A stretch of 64,000 nt of DNA from the NCBI RefSeq assembly GCF_021023085.1, contig NZ_PGCK01000013.1, forward strand, positions 53,319 to 117,318, written 5' to 3'. The DNA is from Methanooceanicella nereidis (GTDB lineage: Archaea > Halobacteriota > Methanocellia > Methanocellales > Methanocellaceae). Positions 1-6,759 of the stretch are shown one piece after another. A program made the position numbers and the translations under genes. Position 1 is the stretch's first letter, and every line of letters begins with the position of its first letter. Below the pieces are notes generated by a model, which saw only the letters and a list, made by a program, of their open reading frames with translations, ran no database searches and had not been told where the DNA came from.

Positions 1-185
1 GACACCGCCGCTGCTGCCAGGCTGCCGAGAAAGATCAGCCTTGACGCATATATATCAGACGGTGTGCTAATATTCGCCTTTCTTAGATTGATCTCGAGAT
101 CAAAGAAATTCTGGCGGTTTTTCCTGGCATACCCTCCAAAAAGCCTGTATGCAAACCTATCCGAAAAAAATTGCGAGAGAGCCAT
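1..185 (-). CDS. Type II/IV secretion (archaeal pilus) membrane protein, N-terminal part only
   Basis: This reading frame starts with ATG at 185, seven bases after the stop of the pilus ATPase gene, and runs off the left edge. About 61 residues are visible (starting MALSQFFSDRF). A basic cytoplasmic stretch is followed by a hydrophobic stretch near residues 50-61 (LIFLGSLAAA). That layout and the position directly behind a GspE/FlaI-type ATPase fit the TadC/FlaJ (GspF-like) platform protein that anchors the ATPase of archaeal type IV pili. The family call rests mostly on context, because the conserved T2SSF domain lies outside the window. Confidence 0.6.
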   Translation of the reverse strand, partial: MALSQFFSDRFAYRLFGGYARKNRQNFFDLEINLRKANISTPSDIYASRLIFLGSLAAAAV

Positions 186-192
186 TATGGCT

Positions 193-1980
193 TTACACCT
201 CTGGCCTTATCAGATCCCGCAGCTCTCCGCGGTCGATCAGTTCCAGCACCTGTTCCGGCATGACGCTGTACAGGTGCGTTACGATGCTAAAGCTCCTGTA
301 ATCGCGTATGTTCTCCTTTTGCAGGTGATCGAGCACTTTTATCCTGTTATTGATCTCGCGGTCAATGCGGGCGCGGTCCCATCCCCGCTTTGCCATGATG
401 TCATTGATGACGTAGGATTCAGCAAGCCTCTCGTAGGTGTCATTCGCCGAATCCCACCTGAACAGCTCGTTAATGCGAAGATTATTGGTCTTCACGTCCA
501 CCCCTGTGATCTCGACTACGCTCTTTGTCCGGCGCGCCCTGACTCCTTCATTATATGTTAATTCCTGTATGCTGACGATGTTGAGCGACTGGAGCATCAT
601 GTTCGGCACGTTTATAGGCTCGTTGAGAAGCCTGTTGACAACAGCCTGTATAGATCCGGCATGCATTGTAGAGTATGTCGTATGCCCGGTATTCATCGCC
701 TGGAACAGAGTAAGCGCTTCTTTTCCCCTCACTTCTCCCACGATTATGTATTCCGGCCTCTGCCTCAGTGCCGCCTTAAGAAGCTCATACATGCTGATCT
801 CGCCCGGAACCCCTATGGCAGGTGCGTCACGGGTGAGCCCTGCGATCCAGTTATTATGATACAACGTCAGTTCCCGGGTATCCTCGATAGTTATCACTTT
901 GGCACCCTGCGGCACGAACAAGGATACGGCGTTCAGTGACGATGTTTTTCCTGATGCCGTGCCTCCTGCGAATAAAAGATTCTTATTATTTTCAATCGCA
1001 AGCCAGAAATATGAGAGCATCTCGCTGGACATTGTTTTGAACTTTAACATGTCAACGGGCGTGAACGGGTCAGGGCGGAACTTACGTATCGTGAAAGAGC
1101 TCCCCCTTGTGGTCACTTCCCTCCCCAGCGTAGCCTCGATACGCGAGCCGTCCGGCAGTGTCGCGTTCGCAATGGGATTCGCCACGGATATATGCCTGCC
1201 GCCGCGCTGCACAAGCCTCATTACCAGAGAGTTGAGCTCGTCCTCCTTCGATATCTTGATATTCGTCTTTATGTTCTGGTATTTTTTATGAAATAGAAAT
1301 ATCGGCACGTTAACGCCATTACATGAAATATCCTCTATCTGGCCATCATGCATCAAAGCGTCAATGCACCCGTAGCCCAGGTAATTTCTTTCCAGGTAGT
1401 AGAGTATTTTCTGCCTCGACCTCCCGGGCAGGTCGATGCCGTATATAGAGATGAGCATATCGCATTTTGACCGCAGTATTGAATTACGGTCAACGTCAGA
1501 TTGAGCCGGTTCCCCCCTGATCAATATGTCCCGCAGGTCGTCATAGAGCCTCTCGAGGAGCTCTACCTCCAGGCCGGTAAGCTCCGGCTCGCATACATGA
1601 TACTCGTATTCCTTTAAGCCGTTATCATAAGTTATTTTGATGAACGTGAAAGGTTCGCGGACACTATAACGTTCTATCTCGACCTTGCCTTCCCCGGAGA
1701 TATCGCTCCCTGAAGGCGGAGCTATGCGATCCCCGTCGCCCGGTATAAGTTCTATGGGACCGGTCAAGCTTTTTTCTTTTATCGAGCGTACAAATCCATC
1801 AATGCCGGCATTTTCCGGCACGAGCTCTCCCGGACTATTTTCCCCGTAAAAGCTTTCCGCCCTTACCTCGTGTGATCCGCCTTTATCTTCCCGCCTGAAG
1901 ACACTTTTTATCGACCTATGGATACCTAAGATAATACCTGTGGGATCTTTAGTACTGGTCGGACAATTATCGCTGCTCAT
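193..1980 (-). CDS. Type IV pilus / secretion ATPase (GspE/TadA/FlaI family)
   Basis: A 595-residue cytoplasmic ATPase that would power assembly of an archaeal pilus or a type II/IV-like secretion machine. The Walker A loop GGTASGKTSS is near residue 337 and the Walker B/His-box region (EYIIVGEVRGKEALTLF, then MNTGHTTYSTMHA) is near 405-435, all typical of the VirB11/GspE superfamily. Residues 1-130 are polar and poorly conserved; about 150-330 hold the N2-like domain (GQIEDISCNG, LPDGSRIEATL). It is followed after 7 bases by the probable platform protein, so the two form an operon. Which substrate (pilin, adhesin) is used cannot be told, because no pilin gene is in view. Confidence 0.93.
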   Translation of the reverse strand: MSSDNCPTSTKDPTGIILGIHRSIKSVFRREDKGGSHEVRAESFYGENSPGELVPENAGIDGFVRSIKEKSLTGPIELIPGDGDRIAPPSGSDISGEGKVEIERYSVREPFTFIKITYDNGLKEYEYHVCEPELTGLEVELLERLYDDLRDILIRGEPAQSDVDRNSILRSKCDMLISIYGIDLPGRSRQKILYYLERNYLGYGCIDALMHDGQIEDISCNGVNVPIFLFHKKYQNIKTNIKISKEDELNSLVMRLVQRGGRHISVANPIANATLPDGSRIEATLGREVTTRGSSFTIRKFRPDPFTPVDMLKFKTMSSEMLSYFWLAIENNKNLLFAGGTASGKTSSLNAVSLFVPQGAKVITIEDTRELTLYHNNWIAGLTRDAPAIGVPGEISMYELLKAALRQRPEYIIVGEVRGKEALTLFQAMNTGHTTYSTMHAGSIQAVVNRLLNEPINVPNMMLQSLNIVSIQELTYNEGVRARRTKSVVEITGVDVKTNNLRINELFRWDSANDTYERLAESYVINDIMAKRGWDRARIDREINNRIKVLDHLQKENIRDYRSFSIVTHLYSVMPEQVLELIDRGELRDLIRPEV

Positions 1981-2181
1981 CCAGATAAAACTATAATTTT
2001 ATAGGATATAACTTTTATTATCAAATTTTTGTTTATTTTTTTTATTTAGTCAATATTTAGCCTTAAAATCGAAAACAGAGCCAGATACTTACTATTTTGT
2101 AATTAATTATATGAAATCGCAGAATAGAATTTGTGTAAAAAGAAATATTATATTATGTTTATTTCTTTGGTTCTGAAAGTA

Positions 2182-2189
2182 TTTATAAG
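2182..2189 (+). promoter_or_regulatory. TATA box for the KaiC-like operon
   Basis: TTTATAAG lies about 62 bases before the GTG start of the next gene in an AT-rich divergent spacer (1981-2250). Transcription would begin near 2210. GAGGG at 2241-2245 then serves as ribosome binding site. Confidence 0.5.
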
Positions 2190-2250
2190 CGAAATACACA
2201 TTTTAGGTTAGCGAGGGGTAAAAAAATAGGCCATAAAAAAGAGGGATCAC

Positions 2251-3105
2251 GTGAGCAGATCAATAGTAAAATATCCGACAGGAATAATGTCGATGGACAC
2301 CATAATCAAAGGAGGGCTTCCCGCAGGGTCTTTCACGCTTCTGCTTGGCGAGGTCGGGGCAGGCAGCCAGGAATTCGCGTATACCTCCATGCTCATGTTA
2401 TCTCAGATGAAAAAGGAGCGTATTGCGCTGGAGACGGATGGCAAAAGCAATGGTGTCAACCTGCCGGACAAGATATGCTACATATCGTTCACAAGGACCA
2501 GGGATAACATACTGCTGGACATATCCGCATTAAAAGTAGCTAGCGTAACTGACGTAGAGTCAAACCTCATATTCATTGACCTGTCGGGGGAATATTTTTC
2601 CCGCACGCAGGTCCCGATGTCCTGGACAAGGGATGAGATGGCAACGCTGACAGACCTTAAGACAGCCAATACGAACAGGACGGTCTTCAAGGCCGTCATC
2701 GATACCCTGGAAAAGTATGCGCCAAACAACCTGGTCATAATCGATTCGCTAACGGACCTCCTCAGGAGCGCGGGCTCCGAAAACCTCACATGGAGCGATC
2801 TTGTCTCCCTGCTTAAAGGGATCCAGAGAATGTCAAAACAATGGAACTCTGTGATATATGCGCTCCTCACGGCGGACATATTCGACGCCAGCAAAGAGGA
2901 AGAGGTCTCGGATTGCGTTGACGGCGTCATGGTCTTTAAATGGGACATCACCGGTATCAATCAGCTGCAGCGTACGATGTACATAAAAAAATTCAGGGGA
3001 TTGATGCCATACCTTGAAGAAGATAACGTAGTAAGGTTCGAAACGAAGGTAAGTGCCAGCCGCGCCTTTGAGATATCGAACATCAGAGAGATCATAGGTA
3101 GATGA
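2251..3105 (+). CDS. KaiC-like/RecA-superfamily protein with degenerate P-loop (HTR-like)
   Basis: A 284-residue protein with the KaiC/RAD55 fold: the opening YPTGIMSMDTIIKGGLPAGS matches the family start. The phosphate-binding loop reads GEVGAGSQ (residues 33-40), so the Walker lysine and the following Thr/Ser are replaced by Ser and Gln. The usual catalytic glutamate pair is also absent (YISFTRTRDN where relatives have SLEE). A Walker B-like strand remains (LVIIDSLTDLL, near 165). It therefore probably does not hydrolyse ATP and may act as a regulatory partner. GTG start preceded by GAGGG. Its stop overlaps the next start by four bases (ATGA), implying translational coupling with the intact KaiC-like ATPase. 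Haloarchaeal proteins of this sort are annotated HTR-like. Confidence 0.8.
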   Translation: MSRSIVKYPTGIMSMDTIIKGGLPAGSFTLLLGEVGAGSQEFAYTSMLMLSQMKKERIALETDGKSNGVNLPDKICYISFTRTRDNILLDISALKVASVTDVESNLIFIDLSGEYFSRTQVPMSWTRDEMATLTDLKTANTNRTVFKAVIDTLEKYAPNNLVIIDSLTDLLRSAGSENLTWSDLVSLLKGIQRMSKQWNSVIYALLTADIFDASKEEEVSDCVDGVMVFKWDITGINQLQRTMYIKKFRGLMPYLEEDNVVRFETKVSASRAFEISNIREIIGR

Positions 3106-3803
3106 CGATGAAACTACTTAGCACAGGTGTAAACGGATTGGATGAGCTTCTTCACGGAGGGTTCCCGGAGAAGCACATGGTCGTGGTCTTTGGAGGAATG
3201 GGTACAGGCAAGTCCACGCTTGCCCTGCAGTTCATAGTGAACGGCCTGATGAAAGGCGAGAAGACAGTATACATGAGCCTTGAGGAGAGGGAGAACGAGA
3301 TAGTGGAATCCGCCAGGGGTTTCGGCTGGGACATCCAATCATTCATCGATAACAACATGCTGATCCTGATAAGGCTTGACCCGAATGACATAAAGTCAAC
3401 GCTTTCAAGGATAAAGAACGAGATGCCGAAGCTGATAAAGTCTTTCGGAGCATCGAGGCTTGTCATCGACTCTATCACTTTGTTCGAGATGATGTTCTCG
3501 GACGAGGCTGAGCGCAGGCTTAATCTTTTTGAGATATTCGCCATACTAAAGGAGACAGGAGTGACGGCATTGATCACTTCGGAAGCCGCACGCGAGGACT
3601 CGTATTCCACCAGGTACGGGCTTGTCGAGTATGTCGCTGACGGCGTCATAATGCTGAGATACGTAAGGCAGGACGAGCTCCGCGACGTCAAGCTGGCGGT
3701 AGAAGTGGTCAAGATGAGACGCCATAACCATTCGCGCAGTATCAAGCCTTATGACATAACGAATGAAGGCATAGTAGTGCATTCAGAGTCTGAAGTGTTC
3801 TAA
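3102..3803 (+). CDS. KaiC domain ATPase (RAD55 family)
   Basis: A single KaiC domain of 233 residues. Walker A is intact (GGMGTGKST, residues 31-39), the catalytic glutamates are present (YMSLEERENE, near 58-65) and Walker B is RLVIDSITLFE near 125. Single-domain KaiC-like ATPases in archaea are thought to be signalling or assembly switches (ArlH of the archaellum is a relative); the substrate of this one is unknown. It is coupled to the degenerate KaiC-like gene before it by an ATGA overlap. A pilus ATPase operon is transcribed divergently, so a role in controlling that machine is possible but is inference. Confidence 0.85.
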   Translation: MTMKLLSTGVNGLDELLHGGFPEKHMVVVFGGMGTGKSTLALQFIVNGLMKGEKTVYMSLEERENEIVESARGFGWDIQSFIDNNMLILIRLDPNDIKSTLSRIKNEMPKLIKSFGASRLVIDSITLFEMMFSDEAERRLNLFEIFAILKETGVTALITSEAAREDSYSTRYGLVEYVADGVIMLRYVRQDELRDVKLAVEVVKMRRHNHSRSIKPYDITNEGIVVHSESEVF

Positions 3804-3823
3804 AGGGAAGTGAAAACCCCTTT
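3802..3823 (+). terminator. Hairpin after the two-gene KaiC-like unit
   Basis: AAAGGG and CCCTTT form a stem around a ten-base A-rich loop directly at the stop codon, followed by AT-rich DNA. Its position fits a transcript end. Confidence 0.4.
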
Positions 3824-4178
3824 AGTAACATTATTTTATGCCCGGGAATGAGGTAGTTTCATCCCAAATTTCGATAGGATCATAAAGATCATATTAAACC
3901 TTAAAAAATATTTACTAAGATCTTTATTGTTAAATGTGTAGCAACTGCACGATTTTTATAAAAAAGACATAAATGCCATTCTCATATAATATTATAAAAG
4001 GATAATACAGGATACGTCTTTTGAAAAATATAGTAACCCCATACGGGGTAAGCACAATTTTTTATATCAGTAATAAATTATAATCTGTAGTAAATGAATT
4101 AAAAAATAATTCTACAGCGTAGAAAACTTTATTTTATAGTAATATAATAATTAAAATAAAATAGTAATCGATTGTATT
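3824..4178. other. AT-rich intergenic region, no gene seen
   Basis: About 355 bases, strongly AT-rich, with several TATA-like stretches (for example TTTTATAG near 4132-4139), any of which could drive the roadblock/KaiC pair. No open frame or RNA-like fold stands out. Confidence 0.5.
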
Positions 4179-4186
4179 GGAGGTGA
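4179..4186 (+). promoter_or_regulatory. Full-length Shine-Dalgarno site GGAGGTGA
   Basis: An eight-base perfect complement of the archaeal 16S rRNA 3' end sits seven bases before the ATG at 4194. It fixes that start and suggests strong translation of the roadblock gene. Confidence 0.75.
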
Positions 4187-4193
4187 GCTCCGT

Positions 4194-4736
4194 ATGGAAG
4201 ATATGATAAAAACAAAAAAGAGGGGGCGGCAAACTAGCTGGAAGAACAATGTCGAGGACGACCTGAAAGGCATTCTCGATAAGAAAGGAGTCATAGGAGC
4301 TTTCCTCATATCTAAAAACGGTGAGACAGTATCCCAGGTGTTCCAGGAGACACTAAAGCATAAAGAAGGCGGCCTCATGCAGTTCGTTAAAAAGGTGGTC
4401 CCCGCCATCATAAACATGAGGAACGTGCCTTTACGCCGGACCATATTCGAGACAAAGGACGGCTCGGTGATATTCCATCATACTGAAAACGGGATAGTCG
4501 GATGCGTACTTGATAAAGACTATGACCTGATCACGATCATGCTCGATGTAAGGATGGCTGGAGAGCTTATCGACAGCCACCTGAATAACGATGAGTTAGA
4601 CCAGGATGAGCGGGACATCATTCTCAGAGAGAATCGCGATGAATTCAGGACCCTAAACTCCGAGCTCTTAACCGAGATCGAAAAGCACTTCGGATACAAT
4701 ATGACAGAAGCTCTGATCCAGAGGACAGTAAGGTGA
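4194..4736 (+). CDS. Roadblock/LC7-like domain protein
   Basis: A 180-residue soluble protein. Residues about 22-125 have the pattern of a roadblock/LC7 domain: a short helix (VEDDLKGILDKKG), a strand pair (VIGAFLISKNGETVSQV), a long helix, then strands ending in GIVGCVLDKDYDLITIMLDVRM. The tail (126-180) is helical and acidic. Roadblock proteins bind small GTPases or ATPases as dimeric platforms, as MglB does for MglA. Start is set by a perfect Shine-Dalgarno. It lies seven bases before a KaiC-like ATPase gene, so the pair is one operon and the ATPase is its most likely partner. The family call is from pattern, not from a search. Confidence 0.65.
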   Translation: MEDMIKTKKRGRQTSWKNNVEDDLKGILDKKGVIGAFLISKNGETVSQVFQETLKHKEGGLMQFVKKVVPAIINMRNVPLRRTIFETKDGSVIFHHTENGIVGCVLDKDYDLITIMLDVRMAGELIDSHLNNDELDQDERDIILRENRDEFRTLNSELLTEIEKHFGYNMTEALIQRTVR

Positions 4737-4743
4737 AGCAAAA

Positions 4744-5667
4744 ATGAAGAAGCTCAAGACTGGTATATTAGGATTAGACAGCCTCCTAGACGGGGGTTTT
4801 AACGAACACTCGGCAACGATACTTGTAGGTTCCTCGGGTACCGGAAAGACGACGATGGCTTTGCAATTTTTAAGAAAAGGGCTTGAGACCGGTAACGAAG
4901 GCATATACATCACGCTGGAAGAATCTAAGGAGCAGATATTAGCCGAAGCTAAAAGTATGGGCTGGGAGGACATTGAGTCGTATATCGAGCAGGGCTCCCT
5001 TGTTTTTCTGGAGGCGGCCGGCAAAGACCTTGCGGATTTCATAAAGGAAGAGCTGCCCCAATTCGTCGAGGACTGGGAAGGCTCAAACGCGCGCATCGTG
5101 ATAGATCCGCTGACGCCAGTGATATGGGCGTTTGAGGATAAATACGATCAGAGGATGCTTATTTCCCAGCTATTCAAGGAGACTAAAAGAGTCGGCACAG
5201 TACTTAGCACGATCGAGGAGCACGGGAACGCCGGGGAGATGGCAAGCGGCATGGCCGGAGGCGAGACAGTCATACCGATGTATCTCGCAGACACTATCGT
5301 CCGCATTTATTTCGCCGGGCTGGGATCCATGGGTAACCGCATGCTCAATATCATAAAATCAAGGCAATCATGGCATAGCGATCTTTCTTACCCTTACAGG
5401 TTCGTGCTGGGCATAGGGATCGTCATAGACACAAGCGAGATGGAACCCAAGAGAATAAAGAAGCTCACTCCGGAAATGAAGCTGCAGATCAACGAGAGAG
5501 TGGCCAGCCTGCCAAAGCGCGACGCAGAGCAGATCAAGACGATCGTCAGATACATGGAGCGCGCGGACCTTGGCGACATGGCGCCCGAACGGATAATCGA
5601 CATGCTCATTGAGGATTACCAAAACTCCGCCCAGGGAACGATGGAAGGCACCGTTGGGCCAATGTAA
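4744..5667 (+). CDS. KaiC domain ATPase (RAD55 family)
   Basis: A 307-residue KaiC-like ATPase. Walker A is GSSGTGKTT (residues 29-37), the catalytic glutamates are in YITLEESKEQ (near 57-66), and Walker B is RIVIDPLTPV near 120. After the core (to about 230) comes a basic and then acidic helical tail of some 75 residues that the neighbouring 233-residue paralogue lacks; it may contact the roadblock protein encoded just upstream. Spacing to that gene is seven bases, so they are cotranscribed. Three KaiC-like paralogues in 3.5 kb with different completeness of the active site suggest one functional module. Confidence 0.85.
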   Translation: MKKLKTGILGLDSLLDGGFNEHSATILVGSSGTGKTTMALQFLRKGLETGNEGIYITLEESKEQILAEAKSMGWEDIESYIEQGSLVFLEAAGKDLADFIKEELPQFVEDWEGSNARIVIDPLTPVIWAFEDKYDQRMLISQLFKETKRVGTVLSTIEEHGNAGEMASGMAGGETVIPMYLADTIVRIYFAGLGSMGNRMLNIIKSRQSWHSDLSYPYRFVLGIGIVIDTSEMEPKRIKKLTPEMKLQINERVASLPKRDAEQIKTIVRYMERADLGDMAPERIIDMLIEDYQNSAQGTMEGTVGPM

Positions 5668-5716
5668 ATATGTCCGGCAATAAAATGACCCGCCGCGGCA
5701 GCGATCGGAGGAGTGA

Positions 5717-5887
5717 ATGCTGAAACAAAAACATATGTCGTGCCGTAAGTGCGATAGCGATAAGATCAAAATAGTGTTTTTCGAGACGGAAGGAAAGAAG
5801 TTCGCCGTATGTGAAGCATGCGGCGCGATACAGAACATAGGCATAAACCTGAAAGAAAGATACAGTAAGTGGAAGGAATACAGGTAA
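5717..5887 (+). CDS. Small zinc-ribbon protein (56 aa)
   Basis: A 56-codon frame, starting ATG at 5717 after GGAGGAG at 5707-5713, ends TAA at 5885-5887. Residues C9/C12 (CRKC) and C32/C35 (CEAC) make a four-cysteine zinc site spaced as in a zinc ribbon; the C-terminus is basic. Such tiny ribbons often bind nucleic acid or other proteins. It follows the KaiC-like ATPase by 49 bases and is probably part of the same transcript. No more specific family is recognised. Confidence 0.7.
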   Translation: MLKQKHMSCRKCDSDKIKIVFFETEGKKFAVCEACGAIQNIGINLKERYSKWKEYR

Positions 5888-6178
5888 GCCCCTGAGAACC
5901 TTCTCCTTACTCCTCTGGATATTTTTTAATTATATGATTTTGGCTCTTCGGTAGCATCTGTCTTGACCGGGTATCAAGGCTTTGTATAGAGGGCCTTATT
6001 CCCTTTTTAACTCTTGTTAAGCATGTGTCATCAGGCTCATAAAACATTTTTTATTGTGGCGGGAACATTCATTCTGTTTTTATCGAAATTATATCAAATA
6101 TTTTCATTTGAATAATCAACAGTTGGTCATAATATTCACCTATAGAAGAAAAGTATATATAATAATAACTTTAACATT
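5888..6178. other. Intergenic region, no gene seen
   Basis: About 290 bases with stop codons in all frames. T-runs near 5928-5935 and 6044-6055 could end transcription from the left. Its right end holds the TATA box of the putative RNA. Confidence 0.4.
6153..6161 (+). promoter_or_regulatory. TATA box of the putative structured RNA
   Basis: A clear GTATATATA run at 6153-6161 with no reading frame starting within the expected distance. Transcription would begin near 6180, exactly where the folded segment starts. Confidence 0.45.
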
Positions 6179-6179
6179 A

Positions 6180-6440
6180 TTGTGCCTGTGGAATGAAACC
6201 TCCATAAGCTAGTTGTGCTATAAGCAAAGATATCACCAACCGACCAGAGCCGAAGTAAGCATGTTATAACCCCCAACATGGTTGCTAGAAGCGTAATCCC
6301 CAAAAACGATAATCCGGCTCTGATATTTCACAAGCCGCAAGGTTTGTGGCAAAAACAGGAACATACCAAACCAACCCGAATGCGAGGGAACTTCTTTTCA
6401 TACCTCCCATCCCTCGCATCCCTATCATCTTTTATGATAT
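6180..6440 (+). ncRNA. Putative structured non-coding RNA
   Basis: This gene-free stretch is richer in GC than its surroundings and holds several good stems: an 8-bp perfect pairing of CAGAGCCG (6245-6252) with CGGCTCTG (6315-6322) enclosing an inner hairpin CATGTT/AACATG (6260-6265/6275-6280); an 8-bp hairpin closed by a GCAA tetraloop (6329-6348, a GNRA loop); a 10-bp perfect stem (6380-6389 with 6410-6419); and a terminal TATCAT/ATGATA hairpin (6423-6439). CCTGT (6185-6189) could pair with ACAGG (6355-6359) to close the whole. I do not recognise the signature sequences of RNase P or SRP RNA. A short frame here (6278-6481) has no ribosome site and looks accidental. Transcription is inferred from the TATA box only. 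Confidence 0.4.
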
Positions 6441-6551
6441 TCGTTGTTTATGTGATCCTTTTTCTCATAAAGCCATCATAGCTAAAGGGATATTATTTCA
6501 AGTTTCACCCAAAAACTTTAAATGTAATCAAATGTATTAATGGAAGGTAGC

Positions 6552-6625
6552 GGGCCTGTGGTCTAGTTGGTTATGACATCGCCTTTACACGGCGGGGATC
6601 AGGGGTTCGAATCCCTTCGGGCCCA
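6552..6625 (+). tRNA. tRNA-Val (anticodon UAC)
   Basis: A complete 74-base cloverleaf. The acceptor stem GGGCCTG (6552-6558) pairs with CGGGCCC (6618-6624) plus discriminator A. The anticodon stem is TCGCC/GGCGG with loop TTTACAC, giving anticodon TAC for valine. The T loop is TTCGAAT. The 3' CCA is not encoded and there is no intron. It stands alone; CTTTAAAT near 6513-6520 may be its promoter. Confidence 0.97.
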
Positions 6626-6759
6626 CTAGAGTTTTTTTAAATCTTTATTTCTACAAGAGTACGTTATTGACGTAATTTAAGAATACTGGCTATGTTTTGG
6701 CACATGAAAAATGCGTGCATGAGGGCTATAAAAAAATAGGTTGCATAAATCTTCTATGA

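Noticed and set aside
661..1291. Overlapping plus-strand frames opposite the pilus ATPase gene
   Set aside because: They are antisense to a well-conserved ATPase gene, lack ribosome sites and show no domain pattern. The same holds for the many frames antisense to HMG-CoA synthase, thiolase, RuBisCO and the chemoreceptor.
6180..6440. RNase P RNA or SRP RNA
   Set aside because: I could not find the conserved RNase P core blocks or the SRP helix 8 loop motifs on either strand, although the GNRA loop first suggested them.
6278..6481. A 67-codon frame as a protein gene
   Set aside because: No ribosome site, its sequence has no family look, and the DNA is better explained by the stems of a structured RNA.
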